Shown here: piece by piece, positions 24,716-34,130 of the stretch
Layout: each line of letters begins with the position of its first letter
How positions within the stretch are numbered: position 1 is the stretch's first letter
From: Maricaulis sp.
GTDB taxonomy: Bacteria; Pseudomonadota; Alphaproteobacteria; Caulobacterales; Maricaulaceae
Length of the DNA: 64,000 bases
Direction of reading: 5' to 3'
NCBI GenBank assembly: GCA_002692855.1
Contig: NZMJ01000032.1
Location: forward strand, 5,001 to 69,000
Notes under the pieces: generated by a model
The model's database searches: none
What the model was told of the DNA's origin: nothing
Seen by the model: the letters and a program-made list of their open reading frames with translations, nothing else
Made by a program: the position numbers and the translations under genes

Positions 24716-26440
24716 ATGTCCTTCTATCGTTATGCGGCGCTGGCCGCCTGTCTGGGAGTGGCGGCTTGCGGCAATGCGCAAGACGACATCACCATGGAGT
24801 CGGGTGCTGCTGCGCCGAACACGCAGGCCGATGTGTCAGCGGACGTCGTGCGCGCAGATCAGCCGAGCATCTCTGCCGACGCGATCGAGGCGCATATCCG
24901 CTTCCTCTCCAGCGATCTCATGGGGGGGCGCGATTCCGGCTCGGATGGCTATGCCATCGCCGCGAACTATGTCGCCACGCAATTCCGCCTGATGGGTATC
25001 GAACCGGCCGGCGACGACGATGGCTATTTCGCCATGGTGCCGTTCCAGCGCATGTCATCTGACCCCGAAGCTGCCCGCTTCGTGGTCGGAGAAGGCGCAG
25101 ACGCCGTCACCTACACGCATGGCCAGGAAATCTTCGTCGGCGCCAATCCGGTCACGGACGAGGCCGACATCACCGCCGAAATGGTTTTCGTGGGCTATGG
25201 CCTGTCCCTGCCCCATCATGGCTATGACGACTATGCCGATGTTGATGTGACCGGCCGGATCGTGGTCGTGATCGGCGGCGCGCCCGACGGCATCATGCCG
25301 AGTGACGAAGCCTCCCACCAGCAGCGCGGCTCCACCAAGCGTGAATACGCGGTTCAGCACGGCGCGGTCGGCATGATCACGATCTCCGGCGCGAATTCCG
25401 AACAGTTCGCGGGCTTTGCCAGCCGCGGTGTGGGGCATGCCAATGTCGCCCTCGGTCCGGACGCCTCGGAACGGACCTATGAACAGCTTCAGGTCAATGC
25501 GACGGTGTCGTCGGACGTGGCCACGGCAATGTTTGCGAACGCACCGATGACGCTCGAAGACGCGCGCGAAGCGATGAGTGAAGGCCAGCCGCAAAGCTTT
25601 GCGCTCGGGCAGACGGTCACGATTGCCCAGCGCACGCAGCGCGATCTTTACGAGGACCCGAATGTGGTCGGCGTACTGCGCGGCTCGGATCCCGAACTGG
25701 CTGACGAGTACGTCGTCCTGACCGCCCACCTCGATCATATCGGCACGTTCGAGGAAGACGCCCATGTGACCAGCGGTTGCCGCAGCGCATCTGCCGAAGA
25801 CCGCATCTGCAACGGCGCGGTCGATAACGCGTCCGGCGTGTCGATCATGCTGGAAACGGCTCGCACCTTCATCGAACAGGGCGCGCCGCGCCGGTCGATC
25901 CTGTTCGTGGCGCTGGCTGCGGAAGAAAAGGGCCTGCTGGGCTCGGAATATTTCGCCGAGCACCCGACCGTGCCGCAGGCCGACATGGTCGCCAACGTCA
26001 ATCTCGACATGCCGGTCATCGTCTATGAATTCTCGGACGTGATCGCCTTTGGCGCAGAGCGTTCAGAACTGGGACCGATCGCCTCGCGGGCAACGGAAGC
26101 CCTCAACGTGTCGATCAGCGCGGACCCGATTCCGGAGCAAAACCTGTTCGTGCGCTCGGACCACTACAACTTCGTGCGCCAGGGCATTCCGTCGATCTTC
26201 CTGATGACGGGCTTCTCGTCGCCCGACCCGCGCTGGGACCAGGGCGAGGGTTTCATGGGCTTCCTGAACACGCATTATCACCGCGTGTCGGACCAGATCG
26301 ATCTGGAGCTCCTCTATGACCAGGCCGCGAAATTCGCCGGCATCAACTTCGTGATCGCCCGCGAAATCGCCAATGCGGATGCGCGTCCGCAATGGAATGA
26401 AGGCGACTTCTTCGGCGAGTATTTCGGCGCGGATCGCTGA
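24716..26440 (+). CDS. M28-family zinc aminopeptidase lipoprotein
   Basis: 574 aa lipoprotein (lipobox VAAC, Cys18). A PA-type insert (about 130-260) precedes the M28 catalytic domain with zinc ligands: H338xD340 in LTAHLDHIG, Asp in GAVDNASG, the double Glu in AAEEKG, Asp in NVNLDMP, and a late His in DHYNFVRQG. Likely an exported aminopeptidase that frees amino acids from peptides. The ATG was chosen because it begins the lipoprotein signal. A terminator follows. Confidence 0.9.
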   Translation: MSFYRYAALAACLGVAACGNAQDDITMESGAAAPNTQADVSADVVRADQPSISADAIEAHIRFLSSDLMGGRDSGSDGYAIAANYVATQFRLMGIEPAGDDDGYFAMVPFQRMSSDPEAARFVVGEGADAVTYTHGQEIFVGANPVTDEADITAEMVFVGYGLSLPHHGYDDYADVDVTGRIVVVIGGAPDGIMPSDEASHQQRGSTKREYAVQHGAVGMITISGANSEQFAGFASRGVGHANVALGPDASERTYEQLQVNATVSSDVATAMFANAPMTLEDAREAMSEGQPQSFALGQTVTIAQRTQRDLYEDPNVVGVLRGSDPELADEYVVLTAHLDHIGTFEEDAHVTSGCRSASAEDRICNGAVDNASGVSIMLETARTFIEQGAPRRSILFVALAAEEKGLLGSEYFAEHPTVPQADMVANVNLDMPVIVYEFSDVIAFGAERSELGPIASRATEALNVSISADPIPEQNLFVRSDHYNFVRQGIPSIFLMTGFSSPDPRWDQGEGFMGFLNTHYHRVSDQIDLELLYDQAAKFAGINFVIAREIANADARPQWNEGDFFGEYFGADR

Positions 26441-26467
26441 TCGTCTACGTCGATAAACGGCACACAG

Positions 26468-26505
26468 GAGGGCGTGCGGTGTTTCCTTCACCGCGCGCCC
26501 TCTTT
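26468..26505 (+). terminator. Terminator after the M28 peptidase gene
   Basis: 14-bp stem (26468-26481 with 26489-26502, one G-U pair) and 7-base loop, followed by TTT; 27 bp after the stop. Confidence 0.85.
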
Positions 26506-26534
26506 ATATCGGGATCAAAGCCGACACCGGATGC

Positions 26535-27371
26535 ATGATGAATCTCGCCGAAGACCTGCACGAATTTTCTGACTCGCCCGCCCGCGACGGGCAGATCAAG
26601 ATTCATGACGCCGCCGGTTTCGAAGGCATGCGCAAGGCTGGCCGGGCAGCGGCCGAAACGCTGGATCATATCGCGCCCTACGTTCAGCCCGGCGTGACGA
26701 CCGAACAACTGGATGACCGCATCCGCAGATTCATGCTGACCAAGGGCGGCGTGCCCGCCACGCTCGGGTATCGCGGCTATACCAAGTCCAGCTGCACATC
26801 GATCAACCACGTCGTCTGCCACGGCATTCCAGGGCCGAAGCAGCTACGCAATGGCGACATCGTCAATATCGATGTGACCATCGTGGTCGATGGTTGGCAC
26901 GGTGATACCAGCCGCATGTTCATTGTCGGCGAAGGCAAGCGGAAGGCCGAACGCCTGGTCGAAGTGACCTATGAGGCGATGATGATGGGGATCAACGCGA
27001 TCAAACCCGGCGTCACGCTGGGAACGATCGGCGCGATCATCCAGAAACATGCCGAAGCGAACCGCTATGGCATTGTCACCGATTTCTGCGGCCACGGCCT
27101 GGGACGTCTGTTCCACGACGAGCCGAATGTCTTGCACTATGGCGAGGAAGGCGAAGGCCCCGAGCTGCGCGAAGGCATGTTCTTTACCGTCGAGCCGATG
27201 CTCAATCTGGGCCGACCCGACGTCCTGATCCTGCGCGATGGCTGGACAGCCGTGACCAAGGACAAATCCCTTTCGGCCCAGTTCGAGCACTCAGTGGGTG
27301 TCACCGCAGACGGGGTCGAGATCTTCACCAAGTCACCAGCCGGGCTCGACTGCCCGCCCTACGCCGTCTGA
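26535..27371 (+). CDS. map: Type I methionine aminopeptidase
   Basis: 278 aa. Removes the initiator Met from new proteins. Metal ligands are visible: Asp in IDVTIVVDG and GWHGDTSRMF, His in FCGHGLGRLFHDE, Glu in FFTVEPML and QFEHSV. The leading ~25 residues (MMNLAEDLHEFSDSPARDG) exceed the E. coli enzyme but are common in alphaproteobacteria. It lies 14 bp upstream of radC and probably shares a transcript with it. Confidence 0.95.
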   Translation: MMNLAEDLHEFSDSPARDGQIKIHDAAGFEGMRKAGRAAAETLDHIAPYVQPGVTTEQLDDRIRRFMLTKGGVPATLGYRGYTKSSCTSINHVVCHGIPGPKQLRNGDIVNIDVTIVVDGWHGDTSRMFIVGEGKRKAERLVEVTYEAMMMGINAIKPGVTLGTIGAIIQKHAEANRYGIVTDFCGHGLGRLFHDEPNVLHYGEEGEGPELREGMFFTVEPMLNLGRPDVLILRDGWTAVTKDKSLSAQFEHSVGVTADGVEIFTKSPAGLDCPPYAV

Positions 27372-27385
27372 GTCGCGGCGCGGCC

Positions 27386-28069
27386 ATGACGGAGGACGCG
27401 CCACACTATCACGGTCATCGCCAGCGCCTTCGCGAGCGCTTCGCGAAAGACAATGGCGCGAGCCTGCACGATTACGAGCTGCTCGAACTTTACCTCTTCA
27501 CCCTGATCCCGAAGCGCGATGTGAAACCCCTCGCCAAGGAGCTGATTGCCGCGTTCGGTGACCTTGGCGGCGTGGCCGCGGCACCAATGGAGCAGCTGGT
27601 CGCGATCAAGGGCGTTGGCGACACCGTCGCGACGGGCCTCAAACTGCTTCTGGCGATCTCCGGGCGCATGGCGCGCGAGGGCATTATCGGCAAGCCCGTG
27701 GTGTCGTCCTGGTCGGCGCTGGTGAACTACTGCCGCACTGCAATGCAGCACGCGCGCACCGAGGAATTTCGGGTGCTGTTCCTCGACAAGAAGAACAAGT
27801 TGATTGCTGACGAGGTGCTGGGCAGGGGCACGGTCGATCACGCGCCTGTCTATCCCCGCGAGGTGCTGAAACGGGCATTGGCGCACGAAGCGAGCGCGCT
27901 CATCCTCGTTCACAACCACCCCAGCGGCGATCCCACGCCGTCCGGCGCGGACGTGACTATGACCAAGGCCATCGCCGAGGCGGCCAAGCCCTTCGATATC
28001 GTATTGCACGATCATCTGGTGATCGGGCGCGAGACCACGGCGAGTTTCCGGACGCTCGGGTTGTTGTAG
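27386..28069 (+). CDS. radC: RadC-family JAB/MPN protein
   Basis: 227 aa. Two helix-hairpin-helix stretches (LGGVAAAPMEQLVAIKGVGDT) and a C-terminal JAMM metal motif HNHPSGDPTPSGAD plus an upstream Glu (EEFRVLFLD) are present. The RadC name is historic; a proven repair role is doubtful and the family may be a metalloprotease/nuclease-like enzyme. It follows map by 14 bp. Confidence 0.93.
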   Translation: MTEDAPHYHGHRQRLRERFAKDNGASLHDYELLELYLFTLIPKRDVKPLAKELIAAFGDLGGVAAAPMEQLVAIKGVGDTVATGLKLLLAISGRMAREGIIGKPVVSSWSALVNYCRTAMQHARTEEFRVLFLDKKNKLIADEVLGRGTVDHAPVYPREVLKRALAHEASALILVHNHPSGDPTPSGADVTMTKAIAEAAKPFDIVLHDHLVIGRETTASFRTLGLL

Positions 28070-28084
28070 TCCACAATTTTTCTT

Positions 28085-28160
28085 CCCCGGCCTTGCACCG
28101 GGGCCTGTCCATGTCGCGGGTAAACCGCCATCGTGGACAGGTCCCGGAATGAATCCGGGA
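28085..28160. repeat. REP-like palindromic intergenic element
   Basis: Two ~27-bp arms in inverted orientation (28085-28111 and 28134-28160) around a 22-bp centre, each arm holding its own small palindrome. It lies just before thrC. Confidence 0.55.
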
Positions 28161-28174
28161 CAGAGGGATTGTTG

Positions 28175-29386
28175 ATGACTTTCTTCACCCACCTCGAATG
28201 TTCCGCGACCGGGCAGCGCTATGACCGCAGCCAGCCGCTCAACCTGTCGGAAGCCGGAAAGCCGCTGCTGGCGCGCTACGACCTTGATGCGGCGAAGCCA
28301 AAGCTCGACCGGGACGCGATCTGGGCGCGCGGTGGCGGCTTCTGGAAGTGGCGCGAAATCCTGCCCGTCGACCGCGACGCGGATGTGGTGGCCCTTGGTG
28401 AAGTCGACACACCGCTGATCGACGTGCCGGCCACGATGGCCAAGTCCGGCGGCAGCGGGCGTCTGATCGTGAAGGATGAAGGCCGCCTGCCGACCGGCAG
28501 TTTCAAGGCGCGCGGCCTCGCCCTCGCCGTGGCGATGGCGAAGTCATTTGGCATCACGCGCCTGGCGATGCCGACCAATGGCAATGCCGGGGCGGCGCTG
28601 TCGGCCTATGCGTCGCGTGCAGGCATCGAAAGCTGGTGTTTCGCGCCCGCCGACACGCCGGAAGTGAACCTCCGCGAGATCGCGCTTCATGGCGGACATG
28701 TCTACCGGGTCAACGGATACATCCACGAATGCGGCGCGCTGGTCGGGGCGGGCAAGGCGGAGATGGGCTGGTTCGACGTCTCGACCCTCAAGGAGCCCTA
28801 CCGGATCGAGGGCAAGAAGACGATGGGTCTGGAACTGGCCGCCCAGCTCGGCTGGCGCTTGCCCGACGCGATCTTCTACCCGACGGGCGGCGGCACGGGC
28901 CTGATCGGCATGTGGAAGGCGTTCGACGAGATGGAGCGCCTCGGCTGGATCGGCCCGGAGCGCCCGAAAATGTTCGCGGTCCAGGCCGAGGGGTGCGCGC
29001 CCATCGTGAAAGCCTATGAGGCCGGCGAAGAACACGCTGCGGAATGGAAGAACGCCCGGACCGCTGCGATGGGCATCCGGGTGCCGAAAGCCATCGGCGA
29101 TTTCCTGATCCTTCGGGCCGTACGCGAGAGCGGCGGGGCGGCGTTGGCCGTGCCGGAAGCCGCCATCGAGGCGGCGCGCATCACCTGCGGGCGGGAGGAC
29201 GGCCTGCTTTTGTGCCCCGAAGGCGCGGCAACGCTGGCGGCGTATCAAAAGGCGCTGGCGGATGGCCTGATCGAACCTGACGCCGAAGTCGTGCTCTACA
29301 ATTGCGGCTCGGGCCTCAAATACGCCATGCCGGACACGGCAAAGACGCTGGACAAGGATGCGACCATCGACTGGTCGTCTCTCTAG
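28175..29386 (+). CDS. thrC: Threonine synthase
   Basis: 403 aa PLP enzyme converting O-phosphohomoserine to threonine. PLP lysine in LPTGSFKARG; GNAGAALSAYAS phosphate loop; GGGTGLIGMWKAF. The first ~40 residues carry the short thrC N-terminal region (LECSATGQRYDRSQPLNL). Homoserine genes are not in the window. The ATG at 28175 is preceded by GAGGGA and gives the usual length. Confidence 0.9.
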   Translation: MTFFTHLECSATGQRYDRSQPLNLSEAGKPLLARYDLDAAKPKLDRDAIWARGGGFWKWREILPVDRDADVVALGEVDTPLIDVPATMAKSGGSGRLIVKDEGRLPTGSFKARGLALAVAMAKSFGITRLAMPTNGNAGAALSAYASRAGIESWCFAPADTPEVNLREIALHGGHVYRVNGYIHECGALVGAGKAEMGWFDVSTLKEPYRIEGKKTMGLELAAQLGWRLPDAIFYPTGGGTGLIGMWKAFDEMERLGWIGPERPKMFAVQAEGCAPIVKAYEAGEEHAAEWKNARTAAMGIRVPKAIGDFLILRAVRESGGAALAVPEAAIEAARITCGREDGLLLCPEGAATLAAYQKALADGLIEPDAEVVLYNCGSGLKYAMPDTAKTLDKDATIDWSSL

Positions 29387-29387
29387 A

Positions 29388-29457
29388 CGTCACCCCGGCG
29401 AAAGCCGGGGTCCAGAACAACGGTTAATCTGGATTCCGGCTTTCGCCGGAATGACGG
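29388..29457. repeat. REP-like palindromic intergenic element
   Basis: Arms of about 27 bp (29388-29415 and 29429-29457) read GTCACCCCGGCGAAAGCC and its near-complement, around a ~13-bp centre. It sits two bases after the thrC stop and may also act as its terminator. Same family as the half element at 23296. Confidence 0.65.
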
Positions 29458-29531
29458 GGTGCAGGTCTTGACCAATTCCCCCGCCCGTCCCAAACCGCGC
29501 CCATCCCGAGACGCGTGAGAACGAGGCGCCG

Positions 29532-30836
29532 ATGATCCCCCGCTATACCCGCCCGGAAATGGCCGACATCTGGTCGCCGGAGACGAAATACCGGATCTGG
29601 TTCGAGATCGAAGCGCACGCCACCGACAAGCTGGCCGAGCTAGGCGTCGTGCCCGAGAGCGCCGCGAAAGCGGTGTGGAAGGCCAAGGACGCCGAGTTCG
29701 ACATCGAACGCATCGACGCCATCGAGGCCGAGGTGAAGCACGACGTCATCGCCTTCCTGACGCATCTGGGCGAGATCGTCGGCGAGGATGCGCGCTTCGT
29801 GCACCAGGGTCTGACGAGCAGCGACGTTCTGGACACTTGCCTCGCCGTGCAAATGAAGCGCAGCGCCGACCTGCTCCTGACTGGCATGGACCGGGTTCTG
29901 GCGGCCCTGAAGACGCGCGCGATGGAGCACAAGCACACGATCTGCATCGGGCGCAGCCACGGCATTCATGCCGAGCCGACGACGATGGGGCTGAAATTCG
30001 CGCGCTTTTACGCCGAGTTCGCGCGCGGCCGTGAACGTCTCGTCCGGGCGCGCGACGAGATCGCGACCTGCGCCATTTCAGGCGCGATCGGCACGTTCGC
30101 AAATGTCGATCCGGCCGTGGAAGAACATGTCGCGAAGGAAATGGGACTGAGCGTCGAGCCGATCTCGACGCAGGTTATCCCTCGCGACCGCCACGCCAAT
30201 TATTTCGCGGCGCTCGGCATCATCGCCTCGGCGATCGAGAATATCGCGGTCGAGGTGCGCCATCTTCAGCGCAGCGAAGTGCGCGAGGCGCAAGAGTATT
30301 TCTCGCCCGGCCAGAAAGGCTCGTCGGCGATGCCGCACAAGCGCAATCCCATCCTGACGGAGAATCTGACGGGTCTTGCCCGCCTCGTCCGCTCGGCGGT
30401 CGTTCCGGCGATGGAGAATGTCGCGCTGTGGCACGAACGGGACATTTCCCACTCCTCCGTGGAGCGCGGTATCGGCCCGGACGCCAATATTCATCTCGAT
30501 TTCGCACTGCACCGGACGGCGGGGATGATCGAGAAGCTGATCGTCCATGCCGATCGCTGCCGGGAAAACCTCAACGCCTTTGGCGGCATCCACAACTCCC
30601 AGCGCCTGCTGCTGGCCCTGACCCAAGCCGGTGCCTCACGCGAAGAGAGCTATCGCCTGGTCCAGCGCAACGGCATGAAAACCTGGGATGAAGGCGGGAT
30701 GCTGGTCGAACATCTGAAGGCCGATGAGGGCGTGACCGCGCTCCTCTCCGACGCGCAGATCGATGCCTGCTTCGACGACGCCTATCACTTGAAGCATGTC
30801 GACACGATTTTCGCGCGGGTATTTGGTGAAGCGTAA
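29532..30836 (+). CDS. purB: Adenylosuccinate lyase
   Basis: 434 aa fumarase/aspartase-superfamily enzyme that splits SAICAR and adenylosuccinate in purine synthesis. Typical motifs: TSSDVLDTCLAV, IGRSHGIHAEPTT, and the flexible loop GQKGSSAMPHKRNP (around residue 258). The start ATG is preceded by GAGGCG. The other purine genes are 4 kb downstream. Confidence 0.96.
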   Translation: MIPRYTRPEMADIWSPETKYRIWFEIEAHATDKLAELGVVPESAAKAVWKAKDAEFDIERIDAIEAEVKHDVIAFLTHLGEIVGEDARFVHQGLTSSDVLDTCLAVQMKRSADLLLTGMDRVLAALKTRAMEHKHTICIGRSHGIHAEPTTMGLKFARFYAEFARGRERLVRARDEIATCAISGAIGTFANVDPAVEEHVAKEMGLSVEPISTQVIPRDRHANYFAALGIIASAIENIAVEVRHLQRSEVREAQEYFSPGQKGSSAMPHKRNPILTENLTGLARLVRSAVVPAMENVALWHERDISHSSVERGIGPDANIHLDFALHRTAGMIEKLIVHADRCRENLNAFGGIHNSQRLLLALTQAGASREESYRLVQRNGMKTWDEGGMLVEHLKADEGVTALLSDAQIDACFDDAYHLKHVDTIFARVFGEA

Positions 30837-31122
30837 AGCCCTGGCTGGCAGTGGGCGCATTCGGTGAAGTCGTCGGGGTGCAGAATTTTCCACGCCCCGC
30901 GCGGTAAACGCAATATATTTGAAATGCGGGAAATTTTATACTTTATTTGACTTGAATGAGCACAAGTTAATCGAGCGCTTCATTCAGTGATCGACGTATA
31001 ACGCCCAGAGTCGCTATAGGTTCCATTGCAATTTCACCTGCCTCTTATTCAGTGAAATCAGGAACCTGACAGGCCTGTCATGAATTGCTTACCCGAACGA
31101 TCACTCATTCGGGAGACGCGCC
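30837..31122 (+). promoter_or_regulatory. AT-rich upstream region of the L,D-transpeptidase operon
   Basis: 286 bp with no gene, clearly more AT-rich than its surroundings (for example TTTTATACTTTATTTGAC near 30934). It contains an inverted repeat (31031-31037 with 31052-31058, arms ATTTCAC/GTGAAAT) and a perfect 14-bp palindrome TGACAGGCCTGTCA at 31067-31080, 43 bp before the start. These look like regulator sites, but I cannot name the regulator. Confidence 0.5.
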
Positions 31123-32919
31123 ATGACGATCCATCAACAGCTTCTTGCAGGTTCCTGCGGTGCCATTGCCCTCGTCATCGGCATCTCGGCCTTCGGAAAT
31201 CAGGACGAAGCCCGTGTGCCGTTCTCAGCGTCCTCCTCAATCACTGGCGAACAATCCGGTCCCGCAGGAATGATCCCGGCGGCGAGCGTGTCTGCGCTGA
31301 TCCAGTCCCGGATCTCGCCGGCCGCCGTGTCGGGCGAGGCGCATGAGGTCGAGCATGGCGATCCGATCCGGACCGCGCTGCACGAAGCCTACGCGATCCG
31401 TATTTATGACCCGATCTGGTCGCGCGATGGCGCCGAACAACTGGTCGCCCGCCTGGAGCATTGCCGTGACGCCGGCGTGAATGTCGAAGCTGGCCTGATC
31501 GAGCAGGTTGAGGCTGCGGCGAACGCACTGAACGGTTCGGCCGCTGAACGCGCAGAGGCGGACATCTTCCTGTCGCAGGTGTTTTTGAACCTCGCCAACC
31601 GTGAACGCAACGGCATCGATCCGACGCTCGTTGCGATGGAAGGCCGTGTCGAGGCCGTCAATCCGCAACCCCTCAGCGAACAACTGGCCTACGCCGGTGA
31701 AGGTGAATTCGACTATCGCGGCCTCGATCCGCGCCACGGCGAATTTCAATCGCTTCTGGAGGCCCGCGCCCAATACGTGGCCTATGCAGAAGCTGGCGGC
31801 TTCACCCCCATGCCCGAAGTCGATGAGGCGCTGGAAGTCGGCGATGTCGATCCGGTGATCGCAACGCTGCGCCAGCGGCTCCAGGAAGAAGGCTATGACG
31901 TCGAACAAAACGCGCTCGGCTCGGTTGCCTTCTTCACCCAGCCGACCGCCGAGAATACCGGCGAAGCCGAACTGGAGACGCTCGAGCAGTTCACGACGTC
32001 CGAGTTCGAGTTCACTCCCGAACTGGAACTGGCGCTGATCGAGTTCCAGGAAAACAACGGCCTGGAGCCGGACGGCGTGCTGGGAAACAACACCGTCGCT
32101 GCCCTCAATGTCACCGCAGAAGAAAAGATCACGCGCATCGATGCCAATATCGAACGCTGGCGCTGGGCCCCGCCGACCTGGGGCGAGAACTATGTCCGCG
32201 TGAACATCCCGGCCTACCGCGCAGAAGGCTATGAGAATGGTCGCGAGACCATCGAAATGCGCGCCATCGTCGGCATGACCTCGCGTCAGACGCCGATCTT
32301 CCAGGACTCGATCGAGTACGTCGTGGCGAACCCGAACTGGTATGTGCCGGAAAACATCCTGACGGCCGACAAGCTCGACGATATCCGTTCAGACCCGTCC
32401 TACATCTCGTCGCACAATTTCTATGTTCTGGATCGGGCTACCGGCGAGGCGGTGTCGGAATACGACATCGACTGGCACGAACCCGGTGTCCAGAATCACT
32501 ACCGCCTGGTCCAGCGCCCCGGTGCGGGCAATGCGCTGGGTCCGGTGAAGATCATGTTCCCCAACGAACATGCGGTCTATCTGCACGGCACGCCGGGTGA
32601 GCAGTTGTTCGCCCGCTCGCGCCGCGCCTTCTCGTCGGGCTGCGTCCGCCTGGAACGCCCTGAGGAGATGGCACGCTGGGTGCTGCGTGCCGGTAATTCG
32701 GCCGACAGCATCGACGGCATCGACAATGCCTGGGCGACGCGCCAGAACGCCCGCTTCAACCTCGAAAACCCTGTCCCGGTCTACATGACCTACTTCACGG
32801 TCGAAGTGGATGATGATGGCGACGTGGTGTTCCACGAAGACATCTACAATCGTGATCAACCCGTCATTCAGGCGCTGTCGACCCGTCAATTCGGTCTGTC
32901 GGCAATCCGCGAGGCGTAG
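31123..32919 (+). CDS. L,D-transpeptidase, YcbB-like
   Basis: 598 aa. An N-terminal signal or anchor (about 1-28), a long periplasmic region, a peptidoglycan-binding-like stretch (ELALIEFQENNGLEPDGVLGNNTVAALN, about 301-328), then a YkuD domain with the HGTPG (H488) and SSGCVRL (Cys507) catalytic motifs. L,D-transpeptidases crosslink peptidoglycan 3-3 or attach proteins to it. The next gene begins 3 bp after the stop, so they form an operon. Confidence 0.9.
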   Translation: MTIHQQLLAGSCGAIALVIGISAFGNQDEARVPFSASSSITGEQSGPAGMIPAASVSALIQSRISPAAVSGEAHEVEHGDPIRTALHEAYAIRIYDPIWSRDGAEQLVARLEHCRDAGVNVEAGLIEQVEAAANALNGSAAERAEADIFLSQVFLNLANRERNGIDPTLVAMEGRVEAVNPQPLSEQLAYAGEGEFDYRGLDPRHGEFQSLLEARAQYVAYAEAGGFTPMPEVDEALEVGDVDPVIATLRQRLQEEGYDVEQNALGSVAFFTQPTAENTGEAELETLEQFTTSEFEFTPELELALIEFQENNGLEPDGVLGNNTVAALNVTAEEKITRIDANIERWRWAPPTWGENYVRVNIPAYRAEGYENGRETIEMRAIVGMTSRQTPIFQDSIEYVVANPNWYVPENILTADKLDDIRSDPSYISSHNFYVLDRATGEAVSEYDIDWHEPGVQNHYRLVQRPGAGNALGPVKIMFPNEHAVYLHGTPGEQLFARSRRAFSSGCVRLERPEEMARWVLRAGNSADSIDGIDNAWATRQNARFNLENPVPVYMTYFTVEVDDDGDVVFHEDIYNRDQPVIQALSTRQFGLSAIREA

Positions 32920-32922
32920 ACC

Positions 32923-33999
32923 ATGCGCCCTCTTCTCGCTTCGGCGTCGGTGGCTGCGATCGCAGCCACCGGCCTCGCCCTTTCAGCGTGCGGAGATGCG
33001 CCGGAAGATGCTCCCCAGGCTCAGTCTGCTCCCACGACGGCCAGAGCGGAATTGCGCCCTGCCAATGATGCAAATGTTCGCGCAGCGTCGTTCCGGTCCG
33101 ATCCGGACGACACTGTCGATATCGTTCCCGATGGCGTCGTTTCGTCCGTGCCGGACGTCCCTGCCGAGCCCGTCGATCTCGCGGTTGAAATCGGTGCTCA
33201 GCCTGTCCCGTTCGAGGTCTGGCACGAACTGGTGATGCCGGGCGAAACAATCGAGATCTCGGCCAATGCGCCGATCTCGGTCCGGGTCGATGGCCGGCGG
33301 GTCGGTGACAACGCCAACACCCATGAGTGGACCGCACCGCGAACGCCCGGCGTTCACGACATGCGCGTCGAAGGATCAGACGGTGTCGAACACAGGGTTT
33401 CCGTCTTCGTGCTTCAGCCCTATTCGGGGCAAGAGGTGCTGGACGGTTACCGGATCGGCACCTATCCGGAAAATGCGCCTGAAGGCTTTATCCGGCTTGG
33501 CCAGGACGACATGGACACGCCGGTCTCGCCCGGCTTCACGATCGGCCAGTTCATCTGCAAGCAGCAGCCCGGACACTGGCCGAAATTCCTGCTCGTCTCC
33601 GGCGACATGTTGCGCCGGCTCGAAGCCGTTCTGACCGAACTCAACGAAGACGGGCTGACCGACGCCGACACCTTTTTCGTGATGAGCGGCTACCGCACGC
33701 CCTTCTACAACACGGAGATTCGCTCGGCGCGCCTGTCACGGCACATGTATGGCGATGCCGCCGACATCTATCCCGATGTCGAAGGCAATGACTCGGTGAT
33801 GGACGACCTGAACAATGACGGCCGGATCACGCGGGCTGACGCAGAATTTCTCTATGACTATGCCGAGGATCTATTCCAGCGGCGCGCTGACCTGCCCGAC
33901 GGCGGCATAGGGGCCTATGACGCCAATGCCGTTCATGGACCCTTCGTTCACATCGACGGACGCGGACACCGGGCCCGCTGGGGACGATACGGCAGCTAG
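32923..33999 (+). CDS. M15-type peptidase lipoprotein with EF-hand-like loop
   Basis: 358 aa lipoprotein (lipobox LSAC, Cys23). An Ig-like region spans about 84-166. The C-terminal M15/DUF882-type zinc peptidase carries SGYRTPFYN, then H274xxGxAxD281 (HMYGDAAD) and H343 (HIDG). Between these ligands lies a classic EF-hand loop at 295-306 (D-L-N-N-D-G-R-I-T-R-A-D), an unusual insert that could bind calcium. Likely trims peptidoglycan peptides, working with the L,D-transpeptidase upstream. Confidence 0.85.
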   Translation: MRPLLASASVAAIAATGLALSACGDAPEDAPQAQSAPTTARAELRPANDANVRAASFRSDPDDTVDIVPDGVVSSVPDVPAEPVDLAVEIGAQPVPFEVWHELVMPGETIEISANAPISVRVDGRRVGDNANTHEWTAPRTPGVHDMRVEGSDGVEHRVSVFVLQPYSGQEVLDGYRIGTYPENAPEGFIRLGQDDMDTPVSPGFTIGQFICKQQPGHWPKFLLVSGDMLRRLEAVLTELNEDGLTDADTFFVMSGYRTPFYNTEIRSARLSRHMYGDAADIYPDVEGNDSVMDDLNNDGRITRADAEFLYDYAEDLFQRRADLPDGGIGAYDANAVHGPFVHIDGRGHRARWGRYGS

Positions 34000-34036
34000 C
34001 CAATCGAAGTTTGCGGAATCAGTCGCCGTGCGTCGC

Positions 34037-34098
34037 CAAAAGCGCGCCGGTGGCCGTAAAATTCTTGACCATCCTGGCGCTTTGCGCGATTTTTTTGC
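34037..34098 (+). terminator. Weak terminator candidate
   Basis: AAAGCGC can pair with GCGCTTT across ~40 bases, and a short GCGC-TTT-GCGC hairpin is followed by a run of seven T. It sits after the M15 gene. The pairing is not strong, so the call is tentative. Confidence 0.35.
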
Positions 34099-34130
34099 CT
34101 CATGGTTTTGCTTCAGTTTGAGGTCCGATC

